DNA of 64,000 nucleotides, taken from the NCBI RefSeq assembly GCF_002860285.1, contig NZ_PGVF01000006.1, positions 1-64,000 on the forward strand, given 5' to 3'. Made by a program: the position numbers and the translations under genes. The notes beneath the pieces were generated by a model that saw only the letters and a program-made list of their open reading frames with translations, was not told the DNA's origin and ran no database searches. Source of the DNA: Bacillus sp. M6-12 (GTDB lineage: Bacteria > Bacillota > Bacilli > Bacillales > DSM-1321). Position 1 is the stretch's first letter; each line of letters opens with the position of its first letter. This document shows, piece after piece, positions 44,850-56,100 of the stretch.

Positions 44850-45039
44850 GCAGAAAGGTTTATGGCCTTTGTTCTGCAAGTGCTAAGTGAGTGTTATTTT
44901 GTTATGTTACCTCAGATGAATGTTCCCTAGAGCAGACTTCTGAACTTCTGGAAACCCTCAGTTTCTAGTACCCGATTAGTGAGGGAAACCGAAATGGTAT
45001 CCCTATTGCCCTCAGGAGTATTACCTGGGGGATTTTTTT
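44850..45039 (+). ncRNA. Structured leader with mutually exclusive terminator/antiterminator (unidentified riboswitch candidate)
   Basis: A first hairpin, GCAGAA/TTCTGC with AAGG/CCTT, is at 44850-44879. TGAGGG (44980-44985) can pair with CCCTCA at 44955-44960 or with CCCTCA at 45009-45014. The latter is also the 5' arm of a terminator, CCCTCAGG/CCTGGGGG, followed by seven T (45033-45039). This is the layout of a transcription attenuator. A further hairpin, CTCAAGA/TCTTGAG (45049-45089), lies before the gene. It does not match the M-box, Mn, NiCo, fluoride or T-box motifs as I know them. Confidence 0.6.
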
Positions 45040-45135
45040 ATGTTCTCACTCAAGACCGGCGACGTACGTTTTACATACCTGCTCTTGAGGGTATATTAAT
45101 ATAATCGGATTTTCTAAAGCAAGGTGGGAAGGCCT

Positions 45136-46590
45136 ATGGTGGATGTTACAGAAATGGAAGCTGAAAATGAGGACGCTTTGAAAGCAAACAGGGCAAATTT
45201 GCAATTTTTATTTCCGTTTATGCTGGATAAAGACAAGATCGGTGACTTTGTCCGGAAGCTTCAAAAAGAGAATTTTTCTTTTTTTTCATTAAAGGACTTG
45301 AGTCTAGAGAACAGGTTTTACGGAGAAAATAGGGTAAGCCACCGTTCGCTTGAAAAGTTTTTCCTTCCAAATATAGAGCCTATTTTATTTCCTGAAAAAG
45401 TGGAGGATATCGAGGGATTCCGGCGTTTTACAAAAAAACTTGATTTGCGATGTGAATTTGAATCCAAACATCTGTATACAAAGTTTAAAATCCTTTCAAT
45501 CGACTTATTTATATGTCCTTTCCATATTGGCATGACGAATATTCGTGTGGAGCTTCCAGAGGATCTCAGCTACTCGGATGTGCTGCACTTTGGAGACGTA
45601 TTTCGTGTAATGGAACCAATCGATGAGGATCAGGAGGATTCTAAAATAATCCATGAAACAGGCGAATACTCAAAAATGAAGGATTTCATTTTTAAAGCGC
45701 TTTGCCCGTTTATGTCTGACTATATGGATCATCAGCCTAATGCATCCTATTTTGGAAGCCTTCCATTTTTTATCGACGAAAGGATGTATGTTATTGGATA
45801 TATTGAAGTTCCGGCAGATAGTAATATAACCCAGACGGGCCTTTATCGGGCATCCCAGTTGAATGGATATGATGTAAATGGAGAACCGGCCGTTGGCGCA
45901 CTCAATCCGGATTACATTAAGCGTTATTATGATGATAAAGTATATGATCGCTGGGCTGACCAGACGTACTATGTTACAAGTGATGATAATTTTATGTGCG
46001 TGACAAGAGCACACGGTGAATTGGCAACACACTTAGCCAGTGAAATGTACGGCTACCATTACTATTCACTGCTGCTTTATTACTATTATAAAATAGTCCT
46101 CATGAAGCTTACCCACGATCACTCGGTTATTGATGTAGAAAAAGACCACTCAGAAACGGAACTCCTCATTTTTATGATTACCGAGTTTTCGGCGAAGTAC
46201 TTCTTTCCAGAGGTCAACAGCCGGGCGTCAGGGAAGGAACTCTTTCATATCATCAAAGAAGCCTTCCGGATTGATTACCTGTTTGATCATGTCGAAAATA
46301 CTCTTGATAGACTATATCAAAACCAGGAAAACCTATCATCGAGAAGGAATAACTACCTGCTGCAGATCCTGACCACCTATACCGTTATATCGGGAATATA
46401 TGGAATGAACCTTGTTATCCATGATTGGGAAGGGAAAATTAAATGGTCTAAAATCCCGGGTTATACGGTGTTCGAATGGATATCCTTAATCACTGCGGTC
46501 AGCGGCATCATTATTTCAGCTTTTCTTGGATTTCACGCACTGCGGCATTGGCTGCGGGAAAAGAGCAGTCTGAAGAAAAAGATTTTCTGA
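45136..46590 (+). CDS. CorA-like divalent cation transporter family protein
   Basis: A protein of 484 residues with a large cytoplasmic N-terminal domain and two C-terminal helices. The first helix ends in the hallmark YGMN (ILTTYTVISGIYGMNLV). The extracytoplasmic loop contains IKWSKIPGY, in the place of the CorA W..GY loop, and the second helix is followed by a basic tail, as in CorA Mg2+/Co2+ channels. The N-terminal domain is divergent and longer than in classical CorA, so the transported ion is uncertain. The GTG at 45124 overlaps the AAGGTGGG, so the ATG at 45136 is chosen. Confidence 0.7.
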   Translation: MVDVTEMEAENEDALKANRANLQFLFPFMLDKDKIGDFVRKLQKENFSFFSLKDLSLENRFYGENRVSHRSLEKFFLPNIEPILFPEKVEDIEGFRRFTKKLDLRCEFESKHLYTKFKILSIDLFICPFHIGMTNIRVELPEDLSYSDVLHFGDVFRVMEPIDEDQEDSKIIHETGEYSKMKDFIFKALCPFMSDYMDHQPNASYFGSLPFFIDERMYVIGYIEVPADSNITQTGLYRASQLNGYDVNGEPAVGALNPDYIKRYYDDKVYDRWADQTYYVTSDDNFMCVTRAHGELATHLASEMYGYHYYSLLLYYYYKIVLMKLTHDHSVIDVEKDHSETELLIFMITEFSAKYFFPEVNSRASGKELFHIIKEAFRIDYLFDHVENTLDRLYQNQENLSSRRNNYLLQILTTYTVISGIYGMNLVIHDWEGKIKWSKIPGYTVFEWISLITAVSGIIISAFLGFHALRHWLREKSSLKKKIF

Positions 46591-46751
46591 CCAGCGTCCA
46601 TGCGCGACTTAATATTCATAGTGAATACCGCGTTTGGAGCTTCAGCTGGTTCAAGTGAGATAACTAATACTGTGACGCGGAGTACTTTTAATTGGCTATT
46701 CAGCCTGCCTTTTATATAAGATAAAACAAAGAAGATTTAAATGGAGGAACT

Positions 46752-47207
46752 ATGTCACGCTATAATAGCAGGAAAAAAAGCGCTCGAGGCAAAGCATGGA
46801 AGGTTTTGCTGGGACTCGTGATTGTTGTTGCAGGACTCGGCTATGGTGTTTACTATTATGGAACAAAAATTGCTTCCGACAAGCTGGTGGATTCCGTTTC
46901 AGAAGAGCTGGAAAGCAGCGGAGAAATGGAAAATGTCAAGCAATCGATTGAAAGTGACCCGGAATTAAAGCAGTTTGTGGAAGAGGGCAAAAATGCCGAT
47001 GAAAGCAAGCTGCCATTCACGACAAAGGAAGAAGCAACCCGCGTCCTGGTCAAAAAGTTTGGCGTCAACGAGCTGCAAGACATTCAGCAGGGTGTCCAAA
47101 ATGGAACGATGACAAAAGAGGAGCTCATGCAGAAAGCGGAAAGCAAGCTGACGGAAGAAGAGATGCTGGCATTGAAGGTTATTGTCTATAAGGAATTAAA
47201 TAAGTAA
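46752..47207 (+). CDS. Hypothetical single-pass membrane protein, 151 aa
   Basis: A basic N-terminus (MSRYNSRKKSARGKAW) precedes one membrane helix (about residues 18-36), then an acidic, helical extracytoplasmic domain of about 115 residues without Cys. GGAGG precedes the ATG. I do not recognise a domain. It is convergent with the small secreted protein gene and followed by a good terminator. Confidence 0.65.
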   Translation: MSRYNSRKKSARGKAWKVLLGLVIVVAGLGYGVYYYGTKIASDKLVDSVSEELESSGEMENVKQSIESDPELKQFVEEGKNADESKLPFTTKEEATRVLVKKFGVNELQDIQQGVQNGTMTKEELMQKAESKLTEEEMLALKVIVYKELNK

Positions 47208-47218
47208 GGTTATATATG

Positions 47219-47265
47219 AAAAAAGGCTGGTCCAGCAGTTTCTTTAACAGCGGATCAGCCTTTTT
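47219..47265 (+). terminator. Terminator after the 151-aa membrane protein gene
   Basis: AAAGGCTG-TCC pairs with GGA-CAGCCTTT, followed by TT. It overlaps the 3' coding end of the convergent gene. Confidence 0.8.
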
Positions 47266-47606
47266 AAATTTATCTTAAGTCCAACAAATATTAGACAGAA
47301 GGCTGGGCAGTTGTTGGTCCTGTTTCGATTGTACCGTCTTCTGGCTAACACTTTAACATTGCTTTCAACAGAAGCAACCTGCTTTTCAGCTGACTTCGCA
47401 ATTTTGGAGTTGATTTTCACTAACTTCTTTTTCGGAGCAGCAGTTTCATTTTTAACGGCTTCCTTTTTGGCGTCGGCGGGAGCTTGTTTTTGCACCTGTT
47501 TCGTTTCCTTTTCTGGTCCTTTGGTGCTTGCGATAGAAGCTGATCCGCAGACAAGTGCCAATGCACATAATCCGGTTACCCCCTTTAATACCCAACTTGT
47601 CTTCAT
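47244..47606 (-). CDS. Small secreted Lys-rich protein
   Basis: A protein of 120 residues starting at the ATG at 47606 behind AGAGGAGG; the frame continues upstream without a site. A signal peptide (MKTSWVLKGVTGLCALALVC) is followed by a Lys/Ala/Glu-rich, probably unstructured region. The last 20 residues look unlike the rest and overlap the neighbouring terminator, so a frame disruption near the 3' end is possible. The gene is preceded by a c-di-GMP-I-like riboswitch. Function is unknown. Confidence 0.6.
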   Translation of the reverse strand: MKTSWVLKGVTGLCALALVCGSASIASTKGPEKETKQVQKQAPADAKKEAVKNETAAPKKKLVKINSKIAKSAEKQVASVESNVKVLARRRYNRNRTNNCPAFCLIFVGLKINLKRLIRC

Positions 47607-47645
47607 TTTTTTCCTCCTCTTAAAAAAAGGGCAGCTGGCTGGCAT

Positions 47646-47722
47646 AGATAAAATATCCTTAGCCCGATAGCTTTGTGAAACCAGGTTTTCCTGATTGTAC
47701 CTTTAGGTGGGATAATAACCCA
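47646..47722 (-). ncRNA. c-di-GMP-I (GEMM-I)-like riboswitch
   Basis: Read on the minus strand, the sequence contains AAGGTACAATC, the stem AGG-AAAA-CCT, then TTTCACAAAGCTATCGGGC and CTAAGG. This follows the GEMM-I order GGCAAACC-stem-GNRA-stem-GACGCAAAGC-GG-CTAAGG; the GNRA loop is AAAA here. Downstream, GGGC can pair with GCCC before TTTTTTT just ahead of the AGGAGG, a plausible expression platform. It controls a secreted protein gene. Confidence 0.62.
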
Positions 47723-47907
47723 TTTTGCTTTAAATTGATTATATTAACTTAGTGAAAAATTATCTTTCCATGACTAATTAAACGGAAAACTGTATGATGC
47801 TTCCTTTTTTATATCCCACGAAAAATTACTGGGACCTCCTTTTTTACCACACTTCTATTTTTTGCTACACTTACTAATAGAATGAAAAACCTGAGAGGGT
47901 GTACTAT

Positions 47908-49917
47908 ATGAAAAAGCAATGGACATTATTTCTCATGTTGCTATTACTATTTGTGCTTTCCGGATGCAAGGAAGAAGAGCCACAGCCTGAAGATAGATTT
48001 GCAGCATATACAAAACTTTGGAATAGCCAGAAGTTCGATGATATGTATGATTATCTTTCAGCGGAAGCCAAAAAAGAAATTAGTAAAAAGGAATTTATCG
48101 AACGCTACGAGAAAATATATGACGGTATTGAAGTGAAAAACTTAAAAATAACCTATATAAAGCCTAAGGAAATAAAAGAAGACAGTGACCGCAGAACGGC
48201 TTCGCTGCCTTATGATGCCTCCATGGATACAGTTGCCGGGCCGGTGAAGTTCTCTCAGAAGGCAAAGTTCGTCAAAGAAGAACGTGAAAAAGCAGTTAAC
48301 TGGTATATCGACTGGAGTGCAAAACATATTTTTCCTGAGTTAAAGGAAGGGGAAAAGGTTAGCGTTGACACCTATCCTGCTGTAAGGGGAGAAATTGTTG
48401 ATCGAAATGAGCGGGGCCTCGCTATGAATGGGTCAGTGTATGAGGCGGGCATCGTCCCGGAAAAAATGGCAGACAATGAGAAAAACAGTATTTCCCAAAC
48501 GGCCAAGCTATTAAATATGAGTGAAGAGGAAGTTGAAAAGCAGCTGAGTCAGGCTTGGGTAAAGCCTGGCAGCTTCGTTCCCCTGAAAAAATTTTCTATG
48601 GAACAAACGGCGCTGCTGGAGCAGCTAATCAAAGTACCGGGCGTCCTGGTCAACGAAACGGAAGATCGAATCTATCCATATAAGGAAGCAACGGCCCATC
48701 TGATCGGATATATTGGCCCGATTTCTGCCGAAGAGCTGGAAAAAAGAAAAAAGCAGGGCTATTTGGCGAGTGATGTCATCGGGAAACGCGGTCTGGAGCA
48801 GGTATTTGAGGAGCGCCTGAAAGGGAAAGGCGGCGCAAAGATTTATATTAAATCGGAAAACGGACAGGAGAAGGTTATTGCCGAAAAACCGGCAGAAGAA
48901 GGAGAGACAATCTATCTGACCATTGATGCAGAGCTGCAAAAAACCATTCTTGCTCAATATAAGGGTGCAAAGGGGACGGCAGCAGCTATCCACCCAGTGA
49001 CAGGAGAGACATTGGCATTAGTAAGCAGCCCATCCTTTGATCCAAACAAATTTGTGCTCGGAATTTCTAAATCTGAACGGGCTGCGCTTGAAAAAAATCC
49101 GGATAAACCGCTGCTAAACAGATTTACTTCTCTCTATTCCCCGGGTTCTACCATTAAACCGTTAGTTGCGGCGGCTGCATTGGAAAACGGGGCAGACCCT
49201 AAAAAAGAGGTAAATATAAAAGGCTTGAAATGGCAAAAATCCGAAAGCTGGGGAAACTACCGGATTACCCGTGTCCATGATTATGGCAAGCCTGTCAATA
49301 TGACGGATGCCCTGGTATACTCAGATAACATTTATTTTGGCCAGGCAGCTTTAGCGCTTGGACAGGAAAAATTCACGGCAGGACTCAATAAGTTTGGTTT
49401 TGAAGAAAAAATGCCGTATGAGTATCCAATGTCTGCAGCTAAAATCGGTGACATCGGCACTGAAATTAAGCTGGCCGACAGCGGGTACGGACAAGGGCAG
49501 CTGCAAGCTGCATCACTGCAAGTGGCCACTGCCTATACAGCTTTTGTAAACAACGGCAGCATCATTGCGCCCACCCTTGAACTGGACAAAGACCAGCAAA
49601 CCTGGAAGCCGAATGTTATCTCAGCCAATAGCACAGCTACTGTACTGGCAGGATTAAAGGAGATAGTAGCCAATCCGAACGGAACAGGCCATTCAGCCGC
49701 CGACCTCGGCATCCCGATCGCCGGCAAAACCGGGACCGCTGAACTCAAGCACAAACAGGGTGAAAAAGGAACGGAAAACGGCTGGTTTGTAGCCTTCAAT
49801 ACCGATAACCCGAGACTGCTTATTGCACTGCTTCAGGAAAATGTTCCAAAAGGAGGAAGCAAGCATGCGGTGGATAAAGTAGAAGCGGTTATGAAGAGTT
49901 ATTTTAGAATTAAATAG
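47908..49917 (+). CDS. pbpC: Penicillin-binding protein 3 (PbpC-like class B transpeptidase)
   Basis: Class B D,D-transpeptidase of 669 residues that cross-links peptidoglycan. It is a lipoprotein with lipobox VLSGC (Cys20), followed by an NTF2-like MecA-N domain (about residues 25-140), a PBP dimerisation domain, and the transpeptidase domain. Active-site motifs are S414-T-I-K417, S472-D-N474 and K607-T-G609. The domain order is that of B. subtilis PBP3 (PbpC) and staphylococcal PBP2a. A GTG at 47899 lies inside the GAGAGGGTG, so the ATG at 47908 is used. Confidence 0.92.
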   Translation: MKKQWTLFLMLLLLFVLSGCKEEEPQPEDRFAAYTKLWNSQKFDDMYDYLSAEAKKEISKKEFIERYEKIYDGIEVKNLKITYIKPKEIKEDSDRRTASLPYDASMDTVAGPVKFSQKAKFVKEEREKAVNWYIDWSAKHIFPELKEGEKVSVDTYPAVRGEIVDRNERGLAMNGSVYEAGIVPEKMADNEKNSISQTAKLLNMSEEEVEKQLSQAWVKPGSFVPLKKFSMEQTALLEQLIKVPGVLVNETEDRIYPYKEATAHLIGYIGPISAEELEKRKKQGYLASDVIGKRGLEQVFEERLKGKGGAKIYIKSENGQEKVIAEKPAEEGETIYLTIDAELQKTILAQYKGAKGTAAAIHPVTGETLALVSSPSFDPNKFVLGISKSERAALEKNPDKPLLNRFTSLYSPGSTIKPLVAAAALENGADPKKEVNIKGLKWQKSESWGNYRITRVHDYGKPVNMTDALVYSDNIYFGQAALALGQEKFTAGLNKFGFEEKMPYEYPMSAAKIGDIGTEIKLADSGYGQGQLQAASLQVATAYTAFVNNGSIIAPTLELDKDQQTWKPNVISANSTATVLAGLKEIVANPNGTGHSAADLGIPIAGKTGTAELKHKQGEKGTENGWFVAFNTDNPRLLIALLQENVPKGGSKHAVDKVEAVMKSYFRIK

Positions 49918-49927
49918 CATGTACTTA

Positions 49928-49959
49928 GCAGCAGGGGGAACCCTGCTGTTTTATTTTTA
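49928..49959 (+). terminator. Intrinsic terminator of pbpC
   Basis: CAGCAGGG/CCCTGCTG stem followed by TTTTATTTTT. Confidence 0.92.
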
Positions 49960-50149
49960 CTCGACAAATTTCGGCTGGTGACAGGTACCAGTTTCAGCTC
50001 CGAAATGCATAAATAAATATTTTTTCTTAATCAATTCCCCTTTTTCCCTTTAACGCGGTAAAAAAATGTTGCTTTAGTCTTGGGTCTAATTTATTATTGT
50101 AATGTTTAAGATTTCTTTTTAAGAGAAAATTTTCCAAAGGGGGACGATT

Positions 50150-50191
50150 TTGCTTATGTATTTATATTTCGAAAAGGGGGTTGCAAAATGA
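50150..50191 (+). CDS. Putative 13-codon leader peptide overlapping the SLH gene start
   Basis: AAAGGGGG (50136-50143) is 6 nt before a TTG that opens a 13-codon frame (MLMYLYFEKGVAK). Its TGA overlaps the ATG of the giant surface protein as ATGA. The second RBS (GAAAAGGGGG) lies inside this frame. The layout suggests translational coupling; expression of the peptide is unproven. Confidence 0.4.
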   Translation: MLMYLYFEKGVAK

Positions 50192-53100
50192 ATAGGAACT
50201 TACGTTTTAAAAGAACGTACAGCTTGATTATGGTCCTAGCTTTAATTTTTAGTACCTTTACCCCTTTTATTAGTGCAAGTGCACAAACAGAAGGGATTCA
50301 TTTTACGGTAAAGGGTCCTGAAAATTATACTTATGGAGGGGCAGAGCTATTATTACATGATCTGGAAACTGGTGAAGTATCAAAAGATTATATGAATGAA
50401 ATAGAAGGTGCCTTCCCAGACGTAACGATCAATGATAATCAGAATTATAAAATAGAAATGGTAGCTAATTTCTATTCTTCCGATCAAGCTGCATATTCCT
50501 ATAGTTTTAAAACGATGACGGGAGCCCAGCTAAAAAGCCTTGAAGAATGGGCATGGGAAACGGATGCAGTTCAACTAAAGCCGGACGTACCGTTCGATGT
50601 TGAATCGTTTGAATATATATTGAATGGCAGCAAGGATCACAACAGCCAGTTTAGGTTGTATTCTCATAAGGATAATCCGGTGAAAATATTTGTAAACCCT
50701 GCTTCAACAAACATTAGTGTAAATGTTAAAGGGTTTGAAAAGGAAAATACTAAGAAACAATACTTGTTAACTAAAAAGTTAACAACACTAGGTGATGGAT
50801 CCTTCGACTTCAATAAAGAAATTGAAGATGCTATGACCTTATCATTTACAGGGCAAACAGAGTCCCTGAAGATTAGCTATGTTAATGTGAATTACGATGG
50901 TGAGTCAAAAAATGCCGATAATGTGAACGAATTAGTGGTTCCAAAAGGAGCGACAAATTTATACCTAACAACAGAGAAAACAGTTGACGGAGCCATTAAG
51001 AATTCGCACTGGAGTATAAATGCACCAATTTCAGAAAGCAAAACATACCCAGTTCCAGATAAGTTAAACACAGTAAAAATTGAAAATACTTATTTCTCTA
51101 ACAATGCTGTGGATGTGCAAGCAGCTGCCTTTAGCGGTGATTTCCGTTATAGCGCCAACGGTGATTCCTTAACAGGAAAGGTTGAAGTTATTAACAGCGA
51201 AACCGATGAAGTGATTGCACAAACAAGTTCTGAGAATTGGACCTCTGTTAGACTGGAGATACCAGAATACTACCCGTCCGGAGAGTATAAAGTAAAGTAC
51301 ACTTTATCACACACAGAAAATAACGAAGTCATAGGTACAGCAGAGAAAAGCTTGTCTTTGCAAAACCAGGAATCTTCAGAAATAAAAGGCTTGGTAATCA
51401 CGGCTGAAGATCTTTCCGGTCAGCCTTTAAAAGATGCAAAAGTGTATGTTTATGAAAGAACAAATCAGGATTCTTGGGAAGCAAATTACACTGATGAATT
51501 CACTTACTATTTAAATCAAATTTATAGTACAACAATTCTGGAGAAAAACGGACGAACAGAAGCCTTTATCCCGAACGCATATCTCCTAAAGGGCAGGGAA
51601 TACGAAATTGTCGTAGCATCTTTGGCAGACAACAAAATTGTGTACCATAAAACAATAAATGGTACGGAAGTGAATACACTGAATCTAAAGAAAGACGACC
51701 TTTCTAAGATTACAGTTTCAACAGAAAAGAATTTTACGCGTGCCACTTATTCAGTAGATGTAGTTGACAATAATCGCGCTTACATGAGTTTCCCAATATT
51801 TCTGGAAACACCAAAACAAGCAGTGACAGCGTATGTTTCGACAGAAGCAAATATATTATTTAATGCTAAAATGTATGAAACAGATAGTGATACTGGATAT
51901 GCTTTATCGAAGCTAATAACAGCAGAAGATAACAAGGAGATCAAAATAGATTTAGATGCTCAGGAGACGGTTACCATTACTCCTCCTGCAGGCGAAAAGT
52001 CAAAAGTTGATGTGAATCCTTCATGGACAACAAGAGTATATGCATCTAAGTATATTGTCTCAAAAGACTATATTTCGAACTTAACAGGTGCAGAGTATTC
52101 CCCTATCGATTTCTATGTGGAAAAAGAGGGATACCGTTTTGACTTTACTTCATCACTAAACAATGAGAGCTTTTCTAAGGACACTGTATTAACAGTCGGA
52201 AATGAGTTTAGTTTAAAAGGCTATCAGTTATTCCCTGAAAATAACAAAATACATTTTAATAGAATGAGATTTTTAGATAGCAATAATAATCACCTGGTTA
52301 AAGTAAGCAATATAAGCTCTGGTGGTGAAACTGTTGCAGGTTCAAATCCGGCATTTTTGGCACTGAATCAGGAGGCTGTTAAAAATTATCAAGTAACGAA
52401 CAGCAATGAATATTCTGTTGCCGATGCACAAACTGGAACATCCATGCCGGAAGCAGGACTTTTAACATACCAGGTGTATAAAGATGACAATCCCGTTGGT
52501 GATGTTATTAAAGCAAATTCGATTGAGACCGTCTCTGTTCCGAAGCCGAGCGATGAGGGCAACTATACACTAAGACTGGTAGATCAGGCCTTTTCAAAGG
52601 ATTTCATTCGTTTGAATGTTAATAATCACATTCCTAATATTAAGGATAACGATACAGAAACATTTAAGCTGAAGGTAAATCCGAAAATTGGCGATCTTAC
52701 GCTATCAGAAAGCGGCTGGCTACAACCAAGGCTGTATAAAAAGGTAGAAATTGAAGAAAATCAATTTTTCTATCAGCAATACTATCTTGGAAAAACAGGT
52801 GAATTGGAATACGAAACATATAATCCGTTAAATATCGAACCGAATGACGAATGGGTTGTGGTCCTCACAGGCTCATTTGCTTCGGGCACGAATCAACGCG
52901 GACAATTTGTAGACTATCAAAAATTAACAGGTGATGAGTTATTAAAGCTACAAGAGTATACAATAACTCAAGATTTAAAGAAGCTGGATGTAAAAAATGA
53001 TACGGAGTTATATGACCAATACGCTGTAGGGCTTAAATTAGGCAGCAATAACTGGGTTACCAATTACGTTTCCATAAATTCATATAACCCGCTATATGTA

Positions 53101-56100
53101 AAAGATGGAGATTACAGAGTTATTTTGACGGGTGTTAATGATTCTGTTGGTTACTACTTCAATAAAGATGTTACAGTTAAGGAAAATCAGGAAATTACCT
53201 TTAGTGACAATGATCCGTTAAAAGAAGTATCTATTGAAAGGGCTGGTAAAACCGTTCCATTCAAAGACTTTGTTGTACGGACTGCTGATGGGGATTCAAC
53301 CTATGGCGGCGGATATTCCTATGGTTGGACTACTCAAGTACTAAATAAAATAATGGTATCCCCGGGTACGTATGAATTGCTTTTCGAAGTGATCGAAATT
53401 CCAAAAAATGAAACACCATGGAGCTATGGATACCGTACAGTTCAAAAAGAATTTAATGAAACTACAAAACTTCAATTAGGATCTGAGTTTACTAAAAAAG
53501 CAATTGAGAACTTTGCTGTCCAAAATTACTATAATGATGGTTATTCGGTTACAGGCGATGTTATATTACAAAGCGGTGACTTAATCCTGGATCAAATGGG
53601 CGTTTACCGTGAATCAAATAGCAGCAAAAATGTTTTAGGTGATGAAAACATTCGGGAGTATGATGGGCAGTTTAATTACGATTATTCTATTCCATCTACA
53701 ATTACGGTAACAGATCAGCAGGGTAAGATAGCTTATAAAGCTGATGATCACAATTTCACTGATTTAGACTTCCGTGCTAATCTAGTTAAGGGTGCAGAAT
53801 ACACATTGAACTTCAAAATGGCAATAGCACCTGGAAAAGAAGTTGTTTTAACTCAAGACTTTAAAGTGGTAGATAAAGATGAGAAATTTGTTAGGCTTAA
53901 CCAGCCACAACAAAATGAACCATCTAAAGAAAAAACGTTTGAAGTCATTGGGGAAACAAACCCTTCAAGTAATGTAACGATTCAAATATTTGCAGGTGAC
54001 GCACAATCACCGGTTCAGAGCCAAACTGTTACGGCTGATGCCAACGGTCATTTTGCAAAAGAATTTACATTAGCTGATGATGGCACATATACAATAAAAG
54101 CGGTTCATGCTGAAGATGCTGAAGCTGTTTCAAATGAACTAACCTACAATTTGGATACTACACCTCCTGCAGTTCCACAAAATGTTACTGCGGAACAGAC
54201 CAAGGATGGTGTAAAAGTTACATGGAACGCTGTTAATGATGCGGCTGAATACCATGTTTATGTTGCAGAAGGAGACGGCTCATTTACAAAAGTAGACAAA
54301 AAGATAACTGAAAATAGCTATCTATTGACTGCTATTAAACCGGGAACTTCATATAAGTTTAAGATTGCAGCAGCAGATAAGACAGGAAATGTTTCTAAAG
54401 AATCTGAAACAACATCCGTAACTACATCTGACTTTGCAGCAACAAAACTTGATGTTGCATTAAACACAAATGCTTCTTATAACCTAGTGAAAATTGGTAG
54501 TGAAGCGAAAATTGCCTTAGAAGGTTCCTATGAAGATGGTTTCAAGGCATCCGCCACCATTTCCTATAAAAAAGGTACAGAAGCGAAAGAAGAAAGTGTC
54601 GCTCTTACTTACAACCAAGATTCAAAGAAATACGAAGGCTCCTTTAAGGTAGTCGAAGGTATTACTGAAGTTACTAAGGCAGACGCTACAATTGTAAAAG
54701 CGGATGGCACTACTAAGACAAATACTCTTACTAAAAACCTAAATAATGCTAAAGTAGGTGCAACCCTTAAAGGTAAGGTTACTCAGGGTGATGCTGACCT
54801 TACATCGAAGGCTAAAATCCGTCTGGCAGCAGGCTCGACAATTTTCAGCTTTGATACAAATGCAGATGGCAGCTATACCTATGAGGGAGCACCAGCAGGA
54901 AGCTATTCTCTTCAAGTTACAGCGAATGGCAAAACATACAAGGATGCAGTAACTGAACAGGTAAAACTTGAAGGTGGAAAAACATCTGAACAAAATGTAA
55001 ACCTGCCTATTTCTAAAGAAGCAAAAATCCAATTTGTTGAAAAGGGTACAACATCACCTGTACAAATGGATTTAAGCGTCAAAATAGAAAAAGCAAACCA
55101 AGAAGAGATTGTTTACTATGGTTACATTAATAAAGAAACTGGCTACTTCAACTCTTGGGGAGGCAATGAGCAGTTAACCAACCTGAGTGATGGAGACTAT
55201 AAGGTAACCGTTTATGCCAGCGGGATTTACAAACAAACCGAATCTACTTTCAAAGTGACAGCAGCCAGCGATTTTGTCACCAATCCAGTAAAAGTTGAAG
55301 TGGACACTCTTACTGACGACAAGAGGGACGTAGTCATTTCATTCACAAATGAAAACTTGACATCAGTGGATTCAATTTCTCTTTACAGCTGGGATACGTA
55401 TGAAGCATTTGACTATAATGCGGGTTATTACTATGAGTACAATCCTGAAATTCATGAAGGAAAAATCACAATCAAAGATGTAGTATATTCAGATTCTTAT
55501 GAGCTGTATATTTACAAAGAGGGTTATCGTTCATTTACGAAAACACCTATAAAAGTGGATGCAGAATCAGGAAATATCGAAGTAACGCTTGACGAGGGTA
55601 AAACAGTTACCGGTACTGTTAAAGCTGGATCTGATAAGGTAGCAGGTGCTCAGGTTTCTGCCTATTCCAATAGCAGCTATGCTTATGCGGTCACGGATAC
55701 AGAAGGGAAATTCACTTTAAAAGGTCTGGCTTCGGATGAAGACTTTACGGTGGATGTATCGTCCCCTGCTTACATGAGCAAGCAAGAGACTTTTACAAAA
55801 GATAAAACAGAAGTTGAAATCACGCTGGTAAAAGCCTCTAGCCTTGATGGATATGTAAAGGATAAAGATGCTAAGCCGTTAAAGCATGTTTATGTCTATG
55901 CATATGAAGTAAAGGAAAACAATGAGTTTGGTAATTATAAGGGCTTTGCGCGTACTGATGCTGAAGGATATTTCAAAATCTTTGGATTAGAAGAAGACAA
56001 AAAGTACGGGCTGAAGTTTTACAGCTACGATTATCCGACTACTGAAGTAATCGTAGAAAAGAATTCCGATACTTATACGCTTCAGCAAAAGTCAAACGGA

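Noticed and set aside
44850..45039. M-box, Mn, NiCo, fluoride or T-box leader
   Set aside because: The conserved cores of these classes as I know them are not found; only the generic terminator/antiterminator layout is supported.
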